Source: Actinocorallia aurantiaca
Lineage (GTDB): Bacteria > Actinomycetota > Actinomycetes > Streptosporangiales > Streptosporangiaceae
Length of the DNA: 64,000 nucleotides
Direction: 5' to 3'
Assembly (NCBI RefSeq): GCF_039533685.1
Contig: NZ_BAAATZ010000021.1
Coordinates: 235,271-299,270, forward strand
Shown: piece by piece, positions 7,307 through 14,463 of the stretch
Layout: every line of letters begins with the position of its first letter
Numbering within the stretch: the first letter of the stretch is position 1
The notes under the pieces: generated by a model
The model's database searches: none
The model's input: the letters and a program-made list of their open reading frames with translations, nothing else
What the model was told of the DNA's origin: nothing
Program-made: the position numbers and the translations under genes

Positions 7307-8098
7307 GTGAACAAGACCGACGTCGCCGACCCCCTGGTCATCGCGGGGCGCGAGTTCGGGTCCCGGCTCATCATGGGCACGGGCGGAGCGCCCAGCATGC
7401 ACGTCCTGGAGGAGGCCCTGGTCGCCTCCGGCACCGAGCTGACCACGGTCGCCATGCGCCGGGTCGACCCCTCGGCGCAGGGCTCGGTGCTGGAGCTGCT
7501 GGAGCGGCACGGCATCGGCGTGCTGCCCAACACCGCGGGCTGCTTCACCTCGGGCGAGGCGGTCCTCACCGCCCGGCTGGCCCGCGAGGCGCTGGGCACC
7601 GAGTGGGTGAAGCTGGAGGTCGTCGCCGACGAGCACACCCTGCTGCCCGACCCCGTCGAGCTGCTGGACGCCGCCGAGCGCCTGGTCGCCGAGGGCTTCG
7701 TCGTCCTGCCTTACACCAACGACGACCCGGTGCTGGCCCAGCGGCTGGAGCAGGCGGGCTGCGCGGCCGTCATGCCGCTCGGCGCGCCCATCGGCTCGGG
7801 CCTGGGCGTGCGCAACCCCCACAACATCGAGCTGATCGTGGAGCGGGCGGGCGTGCCGGTGGTCCTGGACGCCGGCATCGGCACGGCCAGCGACGCGGCG
7901 CTGGCGATGGAGCTGGGCTGCGACGCCGTCCTGCTCGCCACCGCCGTCACCCGCGCCCACCGCCCCTCGCTGATGGCGACCGCGATGCGCCGGGCGGTCG
8001 AGGGGGGACGCGCGGCGCGGCTGGCCGGGCGCATCCCTCGGCGGCGCCTGGCGCGGGCGTCCTCCCCCTTCGAGGGCCTGGCCGGGACGGACGCCTGA
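7307..8098 (+). CDS. thiG: Thiazole synthase
   Basis: Forms the thiazole phosphate ring from deoxyxylulose phosphate, dehydroglycine and ThiS thiocarboxylate. This 263-residue TIM barrel shows the Schiff-base lysine in WVKLEV (Lys102) and the phosphate-binding segments MPLGAPIGSGLGV and VVLDAGIGTASDAALAMELGCDAVLLATAVT. The start is GTG 7307, with GGAGG at the end of thiS. It is the last gene of the riboswitch-controlled operon; thiC and thiD are not in this window. Confidence 0.96.
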   Translation: MNKTDVADPLVIAGREFGSRLIMGTGGAPSMHVLEEALVASGTELTTVAMRRVDPSAQGSVLELLERHGIGVLPNTAGCFTSGEAVLTARLAREALGTEWVKLEVVADEHTLLPDPVELLDAAERLVAEGFVVLPYTNDDPVLAQRLEQAGCAAVMPLGAPIGSGLGVRNPHNIELIVERAGVPVVLDAGIGTASDAALAMELGCDAVLLATAVTRAHRPSLMATAMRRAVEGGRAARLAGRIPRRRLARASSPFEGLAGTDA

Positions 8099-8209
8099 CC
8101 CGGCCTGATCTGCGGTGACCGGCCCGTGAGCCTTTCCGGTGGAAGATCACGGTTTGAAACGGCCGCAAGGTAGTCCCGCAGAGCGATGGGGAGTAGTCCG
8201 TTTCGCCCT

Positions 8210-8221
8210 TAGACTGCCCGG
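8210..8221 (+). promoter_or_regulatory. Candidate -10 box for a leaderless kinase mRNA
   Basis: TAGACT at 8210-8215 ends six bases before the GTG start at 8222. No Shine-Dalgarno is present. The spacing fits an actinobacterial promoter whose transcript begins at the start codon. No convincing -35 is visible. Confidence 0.5.
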
Positions 8222-10279
8222 GTGGACGCGACAGCCGTAGACCCTCTCGTCGGGCAGGTACTCGACGAGCGCTACCGCGTGGAGTCGAAGGTCGCCCGCG
8301 GCGGCATGGCCACCGTCTACGTGGGCCGGGACCTCAGACTGAACCGCACCATCGCCCTCAAGGTGATGCATCCCCACCTGGCGCAGGACGAGCAGTTCGT
8401 CCGCCGGTTCATGGGCGAGGCCAAGTCCGCGGCCGCCCTCTCCCACCCGAACGTGGTGGCGGTCTACGACCAGGGCACCGACGGCGCGCACACGTACCTC
8501 ACCATGGAGTACCTGCCCGGCCGCACCCTGCGCGACCTGCTGGACGAGCGCGGCCGGCTGCCCGTCGGCGACGCCCTGGACATCATGGCCCCGATCCTGG
8601 CGGCCCTGGGCGCCGCGCACCGGGGCGGCCTGATCCACCGCGACATCAAGCCCGAGAACGTGCTGCTGAGCAACGACGGCCAGGTCAAGGTCGCCGACTT
8701 CGGCCTGGCCCGCGCCGAGACCGACAGCAAGCAGACCAAGACCGGAATGATCATCGGCACGGTCGCCTACATGGCGCCCGAGCAGGTGATCACCGGCCAG
8801 TCCGACACCCGCACCGACGTGTACTCGGCGGGCATCCTGCTGTTCGAGCTGCTCACCGGGCGCCAGCCGCACGTCGGCGACACCCCGCTCGCGGTGGCCT
8901 GGCGGCACGTCAACGAGCAGATCCCGCTGCCCTCCCAGCTGGTGCCCGGCATCCCCCCGCGCATCGACGCGCTGGTGATCTCGGCGACGAGCAAGGACCC
9001 GGCGGGCCGCCCGGCCGACGCCGACCACTTCTACGCGCTGCTGACGAACCCCTCCGTGGAGATCCCGTCCGCCCCGGCGGCCGCGGCCCCGCCCGAGAAC
9101 GCCACCTCCGTGCTCTCCGTGCCGGGAATGGCGGGATCTGGCGGCTCCCTGCCCGGCGGTTCGCTTCCCGGCGGTTCGCTGCCTCAGGGCATGCCGCCCG
9201 GCGGCCCCCCGGGCAACCACACCACCGTCATGCCGGGCAACCACACGGCCGTGATGCCCGGCGGCCACACGACCGTGATGCCGCTCGGCATGACGCCCGA
9301 CGGCCCGCCGCAGGAACAGGTCATGCTGTTCGACCGGATCCTGCACTTCCTCACCGGGAAGTTCGTGCTGGTGACCCTGGGCGTCATCGCGTCCATGGTG
9401 ATCGGCTGGGCGACCTGGTACCAGGTCTCCGGCAAGTACGACCACGTGCCGAAGATCATCGGGATCAGCCAGGCCGACGCCGTGGCCAAACTGCGGGCCG
9501 ACGGCATCGCCTACACGATCTCCGACACCCGGGAGTACTCCGAGACCGCCCGTAAAGGCACCGTCGCCAAGGTCGACCCCGGGGTGGGCAGCAAGGTCCA
9601 GCCCGGCGAGCCGGTCACGCTGTCACTCTCCAAGGGCCTCACCCCCCGCAAGATCCCGGACGTGACTGGGCAGAGTGCCGAGCAGGCCCGCGAGACGCTC
9701 AAGGAGTTCGTGTCGCTGACCGAGGAGAAGAAGCCGGGGGCGGCCGCCGAGGGCACGGCCCTGGGCACCAACCCCAAGGCCGGCACCCAGCTGGCCCGGG
9801 ACGAGTCGCTCGTCCTGCTCATCAGCAGCGGCCTGGCGATGCCCGACCTGTCCGGCAAGAACAAGGACGACGCCTACGCCCAGCTCGAGAATCTCAAGGG
9901 CCAGTTGAACGGCAACCTGCCCGTCAACGAGGAGGCGGTGAAGGACCCCGCCAAGGAGGACAACGTCGTCGTGTGGCAGAACCCCCCGGCGGGCACCCTG
10001 CTCAAGCCGGGCGACGCCGTCACCCTGGGCGTCAACAAGAAGGACGACTGCTTCCTCTCGGCCATCAACCCGTTCTGCGACAAGGGCCCCGACGAGCACG
10101 GCAACGTCAAGGTGCCCCTGGTCTTCGGCCGCACCATCGACGACGCCGTCAAGCACCTGCAGGAGCACGGCCTCCAGGCCAACGTGCAGCACAAACTGAA
10201 CACCGGCCGGATCGTCGACCAGGACCCCGACAACGGCCAGCGCGTCCCCCAGGGCTCCACCGTCACCATCTGGGACTGA
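8222..10279 (+). CDS. Serine/threonine protein kinase with four PASTA domains (PknB/PknL-like)
   Basis: A 685-residue membrane sensor kinase. The cytoplasmic kinase domain has GGMATVY, catalytic Lys47, HRDIKPEN with Asp141, DFG 159-161 and GTVAYMAPEQ. Next comes a low-complexity linker with repeats GGSLP and NHTTVMP-like units, then one transmembrane helix near residues 378-397 (FVLVTLGVIASMVIGWATW). The outside carries four PASTA repeats beginning near KIIGISQ, KIPDVTGQ, MPDLSGK and VPLVFGR. PASTA kinases bind muropeptides or lipid II and control cell-wall synthesis. The likely intracellular substrate is the Rv2175c-like protein at 4187, by analogy with mycobacterial PknL. Confidence 0.95.
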   Translation: MDATAVDPLVGQVLDERYRVESKVARGGMATVYVGRDLRLNRTIALKVMHPHLAQDEQFVRRFMGEAKSAAALSHPNVVAVYDQGTDGAHTYLTMEYLPGRTLRDLLDERGRLPVGDALDIMAPILAALGAAHRGGLIHRDIKPENVLLSNDGQVKVADFGLARAETDSKQTKTGMIIGTVAYMAPEQVITGQSDTRTDVYSAGILLFELLTGRQPHVGDTPLAVAWRHVNEQIPLPSQLVPGIPPRIDALVISATSKDPAGRPADADHFYALLTNPSVEIPSAPAAAAPPENATSVLSVPGMAGSGGSLPGGSLPGGSLPQGMPPGGPPGNHTTVMPGNHTAVMPGGHTTVMPLGMTPDGPPQEQVMLFDRILHFLTGKFVLVTLGVIASMVIGWATWYQVSGKYDHVPKIIGISQADAVAKLRADGIAYTISDTREYSETARKGTVAKVDPGVGSKVQPGEPVTLSLSKGLTPRKIPDVTGQSAEQARETLKEFVSLTEEKKPGAAAEGTALGTNPKAGTQLARDESLVLLISSGLAMPDLSGKNKDDAYAQLENLKGQLNGNLPVNEEAVKDPAKEDNVVVWQNPPAGTLLKPGDAVTLGVNKKDDCFLSAINPFCDKGPDEHGNVKVPLVFGRTIDDAVKHLQEHGLQANVQHKLNTGRIVDQDPDNGQRVPQGSTVTIWD
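9141..9292 (+). repeat. In-gene short tandem repeats coding a Pro/Gly-rich kinase linker
   Basis: Within the kinase gene, a 15-base unit encoding GGSLP is repeated three times (about 9141-9185). It is followed by three roughly 24-base units encoding variants of GNHTTVMP (about 9211-9285). The DNA copies are nearly identical, so the number of units probably varies between strains. They lengthen the flexible juxtamembrane linker. Confidence 0.75.
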
Positions 10280-10310
10280 TGTCGGCACGGGCCACTACCC
10301 TTGCCCCATC

Positions 10311-11156
10311 ATGAGCACGCAGCCAAGCCCCATCGGGGCACACGTACCGGTGGCCGGAGGGCTCGGCACCGGAGGACTGAAGTACGCGGCGGAGATCGGG
10401 GCCGAGGCCCTCCAGGTCTTCGTCAGCAACCCCCGCGGCTGGGCGCAGAGCGCCAGCAAGCCCGAGGAGGACGCCCTGCTGCGGGAGTCGGAGCTGCCCG
10501 TCTACGTGCACGCCTCCTACCTGGTGAACTTCGGCTCGCCCAACCCCGAGACCCTGGAGAAGTCCATCTCCTCGGTCGAGCACGCGATGGAGCGGGCCGC
10601 CGCGATCGGCGCGCTGGGCGTGGTGGTGCACACCGGCTCGGCGGTCACCCAGCCGGTGGAGGCGGCGATGGCCCAGATCCACGAGCGGCTGCTGCCGCTG
10701 CTGGAGTCGCTGCCCGAGGACGCGCCCGGCCTGCTGCTGGAGCCGATGGCGGGGCAGGGCGCGATGCTGTGCGCCACCGTCGACCAGCTCGGCCCCTACT
10801 TCGAGGCGCTGGAGCACCACCCGCTGCTCGGGGTCTGCCTGGACACCTGCCACGCCTTCGCCGCGGGCCACGACCTGACCGCGGAGAAGGGCGTGGCCGA
10901 CACCCTGGACGCGCTGGTCGAGACCGTCGGCGAGGACAGGCTGAAGCTGATCCACGCCAACGACTCCAAGGACGTGTGCGGCTCCCGCAAGGACCGGCAC
11001 GAGAACATCGGCAAGGGCCACATAGGCGAGCGGCCGTTCGCCGAGCTGCTGGGGCATCCCGCGGTGGCCGGGGTGCCGTTCATCATCGAGACGCCGGGCC
11101 GCTCCGCCGAGCCGCACAAGGCCGACATCGACGTGCTGAAGCTGCTGCGGGGCTGA
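10311..11156 (+). CDS. nfo: Endonuclease IV (AP endonuclease family 2)
   Basis: Cleaves DNA at abasic sites. The 281-residue TIM barrel carries the zinc-ligand segments VYVHASYLVNFGSPN, VVVHTGSAV, LLEPMAGQG, VCLDTCHAFAAGHDL, LIHANDSKD and RHENIGKGHIGE, the family signature series. Start ATG 10311 lacks a Shine-Dalgarno; TACCCT at 10296-10301 is a possible -10, so the message may be nearly leaderless. A strong hairpin and the 6C RNA follow. Confidence 0.95.
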   Translation: MSTQPSPIGAHVPVAGGLGTGGLKYAAEIGAEALQVFVSNPRGWAQSASKPEEDALLRESELPVYVHASYLVNFGSPNPETLEKSISSVEHAMERAAAIGALGVVVHTGSAVTQPVEAAMAQIHERLLPLLESLPEDAPGLLLEPMAGQGAMLCATVDQLGPYFEALEHHPLLGVCLDTCHAFAAGHDLTAEKGVADTLDALVETVGEDRLKLIHANDSKDVCGSRKDRHENIGKGHIGERPFAELLGHPAVAGVPFIIETPGRSAEPHKADIDVLKLLRG

Positions 11157-11160
11157 GAGA

Positions 11161-11203
11161 GGGCCCCCGCGGCCGGGCTCGTCGCCCGGTCCCGCGAGGG
11201 CCC
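11161..11203 (+). terminator. GC-rich terminator hairpin after endonuclease IV
   Basis: A long hairpin pairs GGGCCC, CCGCGG and CCGGGC with their 3' complements around a TCGTC loop, starting five bases after the nfo stop. It is followed by CGAAAAA, not a T-run, so termination efficiency is uncertain. It may instead be a processing or stability element upstream of the 6C RNA. Confidence 0.5.
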
Positions 11204-11210
11204 CGAAAAA

Positions 11211-11302
11211 CGCTCAGGCGCCGAGACGGACAACCCCCCGACTGTCCGCTCGACGCCTGAGCCATCACCACCGGATCCCACCCCCCCGGTACGGGATCCG
11301 GC
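11211..11302 (+). ncRNA. 6C RNA
   Basis: Two adjacent stem-loops each expose a C-run of at least six. The first pairs GCTCAGGCG (11212-11220) with CGCCTGAGC (11254-11262), with an inner CGAG/CGGACA stem and a loop holding CCCCCC. The second pairs CCGGATCCC (11271-11279) with GGGATCCGG (11293-11301) around a loop holding CCCCCCC. This is exactly the definition of the actinobacterial 6C small RNA. No -10 box is evident just upstream, so it may be processed from the nfo transcript or its promoter is unusual. In other actinobacteria 6C is an abundant growth-phase-dependent RNA. Confidence 0.88.
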
Positions 11303-11553
11303 AGCTGTGACCCTCCCGTCCCGAGAGCTAAAGCCCCGGGCCTTTGGAGGACCTCCAGAATCGTCTTGCTGAAGAGAACAATAGGCACCGGAAGGCTCCG
11401 TGAGCAGATCCCGGCAACCCCCTCGCGACCAACGGTCTGTAGTCAGCGATGTACGTAGAGTAGCCGCTGGATGAACGGTCGATTCCGCAAGACGAACGGC
11501 TCAGGCAGGGTGGTGAGCCGTCCCACCGGCCCCGGGGTTCACGCCCGTCCGGC
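11303..11553. other. Intergenic stretch after 6C RNA
   Basis: No convincing gene is seen. The first part holds AAAGCCCCGGGCCTTT (11329-11344), a short hairpin that could end the 6C transcript, followed by the palindrome GGAGGACCTCC. The remainder is the 3' flank of the minus-strand LytTR gene. Confidence 0.4.
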
Positions 11554-12306
11554 TCAGCGGGGAGCCGACTTGAAACCGCGCACCAGCAGATCCCGCACCT
11601 GACGGGTGTGCCGGCGGCTCACCGGAAGCACCGAGCCCCCCACCCGGACCGAGGCGCGGCCCGAGTCGAACCGCAGTTCCTCGATGTGCGCGGACGCCAC
11701 GAGCGTGCTGCGGTGGATCCGGATGAACCCCGCCCCCTCCCAGCGCCGGGCCAGGGCCGTCAGCGGGATGCGGACCAGGTACCCCGTCCCGTCGCCGACC
11801 GTGTGCAGGCGGACGTAGTCGCCCTGCGCCTCCACGTGCGTGACCGCCGAGCGGCTGACCATGCGGGTCCTGCCGCCGAGCTCCACCGGGATCACCTCGT
11901 CCGGCGCGGGGGCCGCCTCGGCAACGCGCCGCACCGCCCGCTCCACCCGCCGGACGGCCTCGGCCAGCCGCTCGGGCCGCACCGGCTTCAGCAGGTAGTC
12001 CACGGCGCCGAGGTCGAAGGCCGTGACGGCGCCGTCCTCGTACGCGGTCACGAAGACCACGACGGGCGGCGCGGCGAACCCCGACAGCAGGCGGGTGAAG
12101 TCGAGCCCGTCCAGGCCGGGCATGCGCACGTCCAGGAAGACCGCGTCCAGCCGGTCGTCGCCGGAGACCATGCGGCTCAGCCCGCTCAGCGCCTCCGTCG
12201 GATCGGCGGCCCTGGCCACCCGTTCGACCCGGGGGTCGGCGCGCAGCAGGCGGACCAGTTCGTCGAGGGCGGGCGGTTCGTCGTCGACTGCGAGGACACG
12301 AAGCAT
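11554..12306 (-). CDS. LytTR-family response regulator
   Basis: A 250-residue two-component regulator. The receiver domain has Asp7/Asp8 acidic residues, phospho-acceptor Asp59 (VFLDVRMPG) and Lys107 (LLKPVRP). The C-terminal LytTR DNA-binding domain spans about 140-245 (RMVSRSAVTHVEAQGDYVRLHT, GFIRIHRSTLVASAHIEEL, LPVSRRHTRQVRDLL). No LytS-type histidine kinase lies nearby, so its partner is encoded elsewhere or it is an orphan. The start ATG 12304-12306 has a weak GGAAGG site upstream. Confidence 0.93.
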   Translation of the reverse strand: MLRVLAVDDEPPALDELVRLLRADPRVERVARAADPTEALSGLSRMVSGDDRLDAVFLDVRMPGLDGLDFTRLLSGFAAPPVVVFVTAYEDGAVTAFDLGAVDYLLKPVRPERLAEAVRRVERAVRRVAEAAPAPDEVIPVELGGRTRMVSRSAVTHVEAQGDYVRLHTVGDGTGYLVRIPLTALARRWEGAGFIRIHRSTLVASAHIEELRFDSGRASVRVGGSVLPVSRRHTRQVRDLLVRGFKSAPR

Positions 12307-12403
12307 GAGAGGACCTTCCCGCTCTCACGCTGCGCGTGCAATCGCTTTCACCAGGTGACTATGTTTTGATCACCCGGGAGGCCGCTCCCGGCGCGCCGCG
12401 CCC

Positions 12404-13000
12404 TCATTCCTCCTGGTAGGAGTACCGCTGCTCGAGCCAGGGGTCGGCGGTGTTGTGGTAGCCGCGCTCCTCCCAGAAGCCGCGGCGGTCGTCGACGAGG
12501 TACTCGATGCCCCGGGCCCACTTCACGCTCTTCCAGCCGTACAGGTGCGAGACGACCGCCCGGACGGGGAAGCCGTGGTCGGCGGTGAGCGGCTCGCCGT
12601 TGTGGTGGGTGGCGAAGACCGTCCCGCCCTCGGCCAGGTCCTCCAGCCGGATGTTGGCGCTGTAGCCGTACTCGGCCCAGAGCATGACGTGGGTGACGTC
12701 CGGGTGGGGGGGCGCCAGCTCCAGCAGGGTGCTCCCGGTCACGCCCTCCCAGAGGTTGTCGGGGATCGTGAACTTGGTGACGCAGTGGAAATCGGCGACG
12801 ACCCGGGTGCTGGGGAGCTTCTGGAACCCGTCCCAGTCCCAGCGGGCCTCCACTCCGTCGGCGGTGGGTCCGAAGACCCTGAAGTCCCATTTCTCCGGAC
12901 GGAATCTCGGAACCGGCCCGTAGTGCAGCACCGGAAATCCCCGGGGCACGTACTGCCCCGGCGGCAAGGGTTTCTCTGGAGGGGTCATGTTCCCGCCCAT
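12404..13000 (-). CDS. Sulfite-oxidase-like molybdopterin-binding oxidoreductase
   Basis: A 198-residue protein made of the molybdopterin (oxidoreductase_molyb) domain alone. The likely Mo-ligand cysteine is in DFHCVTKF near residue 74. Downstream motifs GSTLLELAPPHPDVTHVMLWAEYGYSANI and DHGFPVRAVVSHLYGWKSVKWARGIEY match the YedY/SUOX family. No signal peptide is visible, so it is probably cytoplasmic. It lacks heme and dimerisation domains. Start ATG 12998-13000 has AAGGA eight bases before; ATG 12986-12988 is an alternative. The substrate is unknown. Confidence 0.87.
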   Translation of the reverse strand: MGGNMTPPEKPLPPGQYVPRGFPVLHYGPVPRFRPEKWDFRVFGPTADGVEARWDWDGFQKLPSTRVVADFHCVTKFTIPDNLWEGVTGSTLLELAPPHPDVTHVMLWAEYGYSANIRLEDLAEGGTVFATHHNGEPLTADHGFPVRAVVSHLYGWKSVKWARGIEYLVDDRRGFWEERGYHNTADPWLEQRYSYQEE

Positions 13001-13066
13001 CCTGCCATCCTTCGGACCCGGCCAGGATTCCAGCCCCCGATGTACGAAGTCCGCACGAGCATGCCC

Positions 13067-13079
13067 TACTCTGTTTCTC
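13067..13079 (+). promoter_or_regulatory. -10 box of the DAHP synthase leader transcript
   Basis: TACTCT at 13067-13072 is seven bases before the GTG of the leader peptide, so the leader is probably translated from a leaderless message. No clear -35 is present. Confidence 0.5.
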
Positions 13080-13151
13080 GTGCGTAGCGTCGTTTACTTC
13101 TTTTGGTATGGCGAGCCCGGCAGGGTGATCGTCGGCCGCACGCTGCGCTGA
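13080..13151 (+). CDS. Aromatic amino acid leader peptide (attenuator)
   Basis: A 23-codon frame from GTG 13080 to TGA 13149-13151. Its start contains five consecutive aromatic codons, in the context VVYFFWYG (Tyr-Phe-Phe-Trp-Tyr, 13095-13109). It is followed 14 bases later by a perfect intrinsic terminator and then the DAHP synthase gene. DAHP synthase makes the common precursor of Phe, Tyr and Trp, so stalling at these codons when any aromatic amino acid is scarce would let transcription continue. This is a classic ribosome-mediated attenuator layout; the antiterminator pairing is not assigned. Confidence 0.85.
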   Translation: MRSVVYFFWYGEPGRVIVGRTLR

Positions 13152-13163
13152 CCTACTTCACCA

Positions 13164-13194
13164 GAGCCCCGGGCATCGATGCCCGGGGCTTTTT
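13164..13194 (+). terminator. Attenuator terminator before DAHP synthase
   Basis: The sequence AGCCCCGGGCAT pairs perfectly with ATGCCCGGGGCT and runs into TTTTT at 13190-13194, an exceptionally strong intrinsic terminator for this genome. It lies between the aromatic leader peptide and the synthase gene, 31 bases before its ATG. A terminator inside a leader only makes sense as a conditional one. The segment CCGGGC (13169-13174) can alternatively pair with GCCCGG in the leader (13115-13120). Confidence 0.9.
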
Positions 13195-13224
13195 CGCGTT
13201 CCCACGCACTCTGAGGAGAGACAC

Positions 13225-14277
13225 ATGGTCGTCGTCATGGCCCCCGAGGCCACCCGGTCCGATGTGGACAACGTCGTCTCGCTCGTCGAGTCGGCGGGCG
13301 GCGAGGCGTTCGTCAGCCGCGGCGTCAACCGCACCATCGTCGGCCTGATCGGCGACGCCGGGCACTTCGAGACCCTCAACCTGGGCGGCCAGCGCGGCGT
13401 CGCGGAAGTGGTCCGCATCAGTGCCCCCTACAAGCTGGTCAGCCGCGAGAACCACGCCGAGCGCTCGGTCGTGCGCGTCGGCGGCGTCCCGATCGGCCCC
13501 GGCACCATGACGCTGATCGCCGGCCCCTGCGCCGTGGAGACCCACGAGCAGACCCTGGAGGCCGCCCTCATGGCGCGGTCCGCCGGTGCCTCCCTGCTGC
13601 GCGGCGGCGCCTTCAAGCCCCGCACCTCCCCTTACGCCTTCCAGGGCCTCGGCGAGGCCGGACTGCGGATCCTCGCGGACGTCAGGGCCGAGACCGGCCT
13701 CCCGATCGTCACCGAGGTCGTCGACGCCCGCGACGTGGAGCTGGTCGCCGAGTACGCCGACATGCTGCAGATCGGCACCCGCAACACCCAGAACTTCGCG
13801 CTGCTCCAGGCCGTCGGCGAGGCGGGCAGGCCCGTCATGATCAAGCGCGGCATGAGCGGGACCATCGAGGAGTGGCTGATGTCCGCCGAGTACGTCGCCC
13901 AGCGCGGCAACCTCGACATCGTCCTGTGCGAGCGCGGCATCCGCACCTTCGAGAAGGCGACCCGCAACACCTTGGACATCTCCGCGGTCCCGGTCGCCCA
14001 GCGTCTGTCGCACCTGCCGGTGATCGTGGACCCGTCCCACTCCGGCGGCCACCGCGACCTGGTGCTCCCGCTGACCCGCGCGGCCGTCGCGATCGGCGCC
14101 GACGGCGTCATCATCGACGTGCACCCCAGCCCCGAGACCGCCCTGTGCGACGGACCCCAGGCCCTGGTCCGGGAGGACCTCGCCGAGCTCGCGGAGCTCG
14201 TCCGCGTCCTGCCGCCGGTCGTGGGCCGCGAGCTCACCGCCGCGCCGGCCGTCCCCGCCGACACCGTTCCCGTGTGA
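13225..14277 (+). CDS. aroF: 3-deoxy-7-phosphoheptulonate synthase (type I, with N-terminal regulatory domain)
   Basis: Condenses phosphoenolpyruvate and erythrose 4-phosphate, the first step of the shikimate pathway. The 350-residue protein has an N-terminal ferredoxin-like regulatory domain (residues 1-75, with GLIGDAG) followed by the TIM-barrel synthase. Motifs are IAGPCAVE, GAFKPRTSPYAFQGLG, IGTRNTQNF, IKRGMSGTIEEWL, CERGIRTF and VDPSHSGGHRD. This matches the Thermotoga-like feedback-regulated class, not the type II AroG of mycobacteria. The start is ATG 13225 with GAGGAGAG upstream. Control is dual: leader-peptide attenuation in front and probable allosteric inhibition through the N-terminal domain. 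Confidence 0.94.
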   Translation: MVVVMAPEATRSDVDNVVSLVESAGGEAFVSRGVNRTIVGLIGDAGHFETLNLGGQRGVAEVVRISAPYKLVSRENHAERSVVRVGGVPIGPGTMTLIAGPCAVETHEQTLEAALMARSAGASLLRGGAFKPRTSPYAFQGLGEAGLRILADVRAETGLPIVTEVVDARDVELVAEYADMLQIGTRNTQNFALLQAVGEAGRPVMIKRGMSGTIEEWLMSAEYVAQRGNLDIVLCERGIRTFEKATRNTLDISAVPVAQRLSHLPVIVDPSHSGGHRDLVLPLTRAAVAIGADGVIIDVHPSPETALCDGPQALVREDLAELAELVRVLPPVVGRELTAAPAVPADTVPV

Positions 14278-14301
14278 GGACCGTTCCGGTGTGAGGAACA
14301 C

Positions 14302-14337
14302 CGTCCGGGCACGCGAAACCGATCGCGCGCCCGGACG
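14302..14337 (+). terminator. Terminator after DAHP synthase
   Basis: A perfect 9-base stem, CGTCCGGGC with GCCCGGACG, encloses an 18-base loop 24 bases after the synthase stop. There is no T-run, as is common for terminators in high-GC actinobacteria. Confidence 0.6.
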
Positions 14338-14463
14338 CCTCCGGTATGAAGATCCTTATTCCGGGTTGAGGATTTTCCCCCGCCCCGGTCCGGGAAGCGG
14401 GATCCTGTGCGCAATCCCGTAAGAAGCTGCGAAAATACGGTAAGGGCAGGGAGCATGTCAGGC

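Noticed and set aside
11083..11388. Minus-strand frame across the 6C RNA and terminator
   Set aside because: It covers a structured RNA and the end of nfo. It has no ribosome site and no domain.
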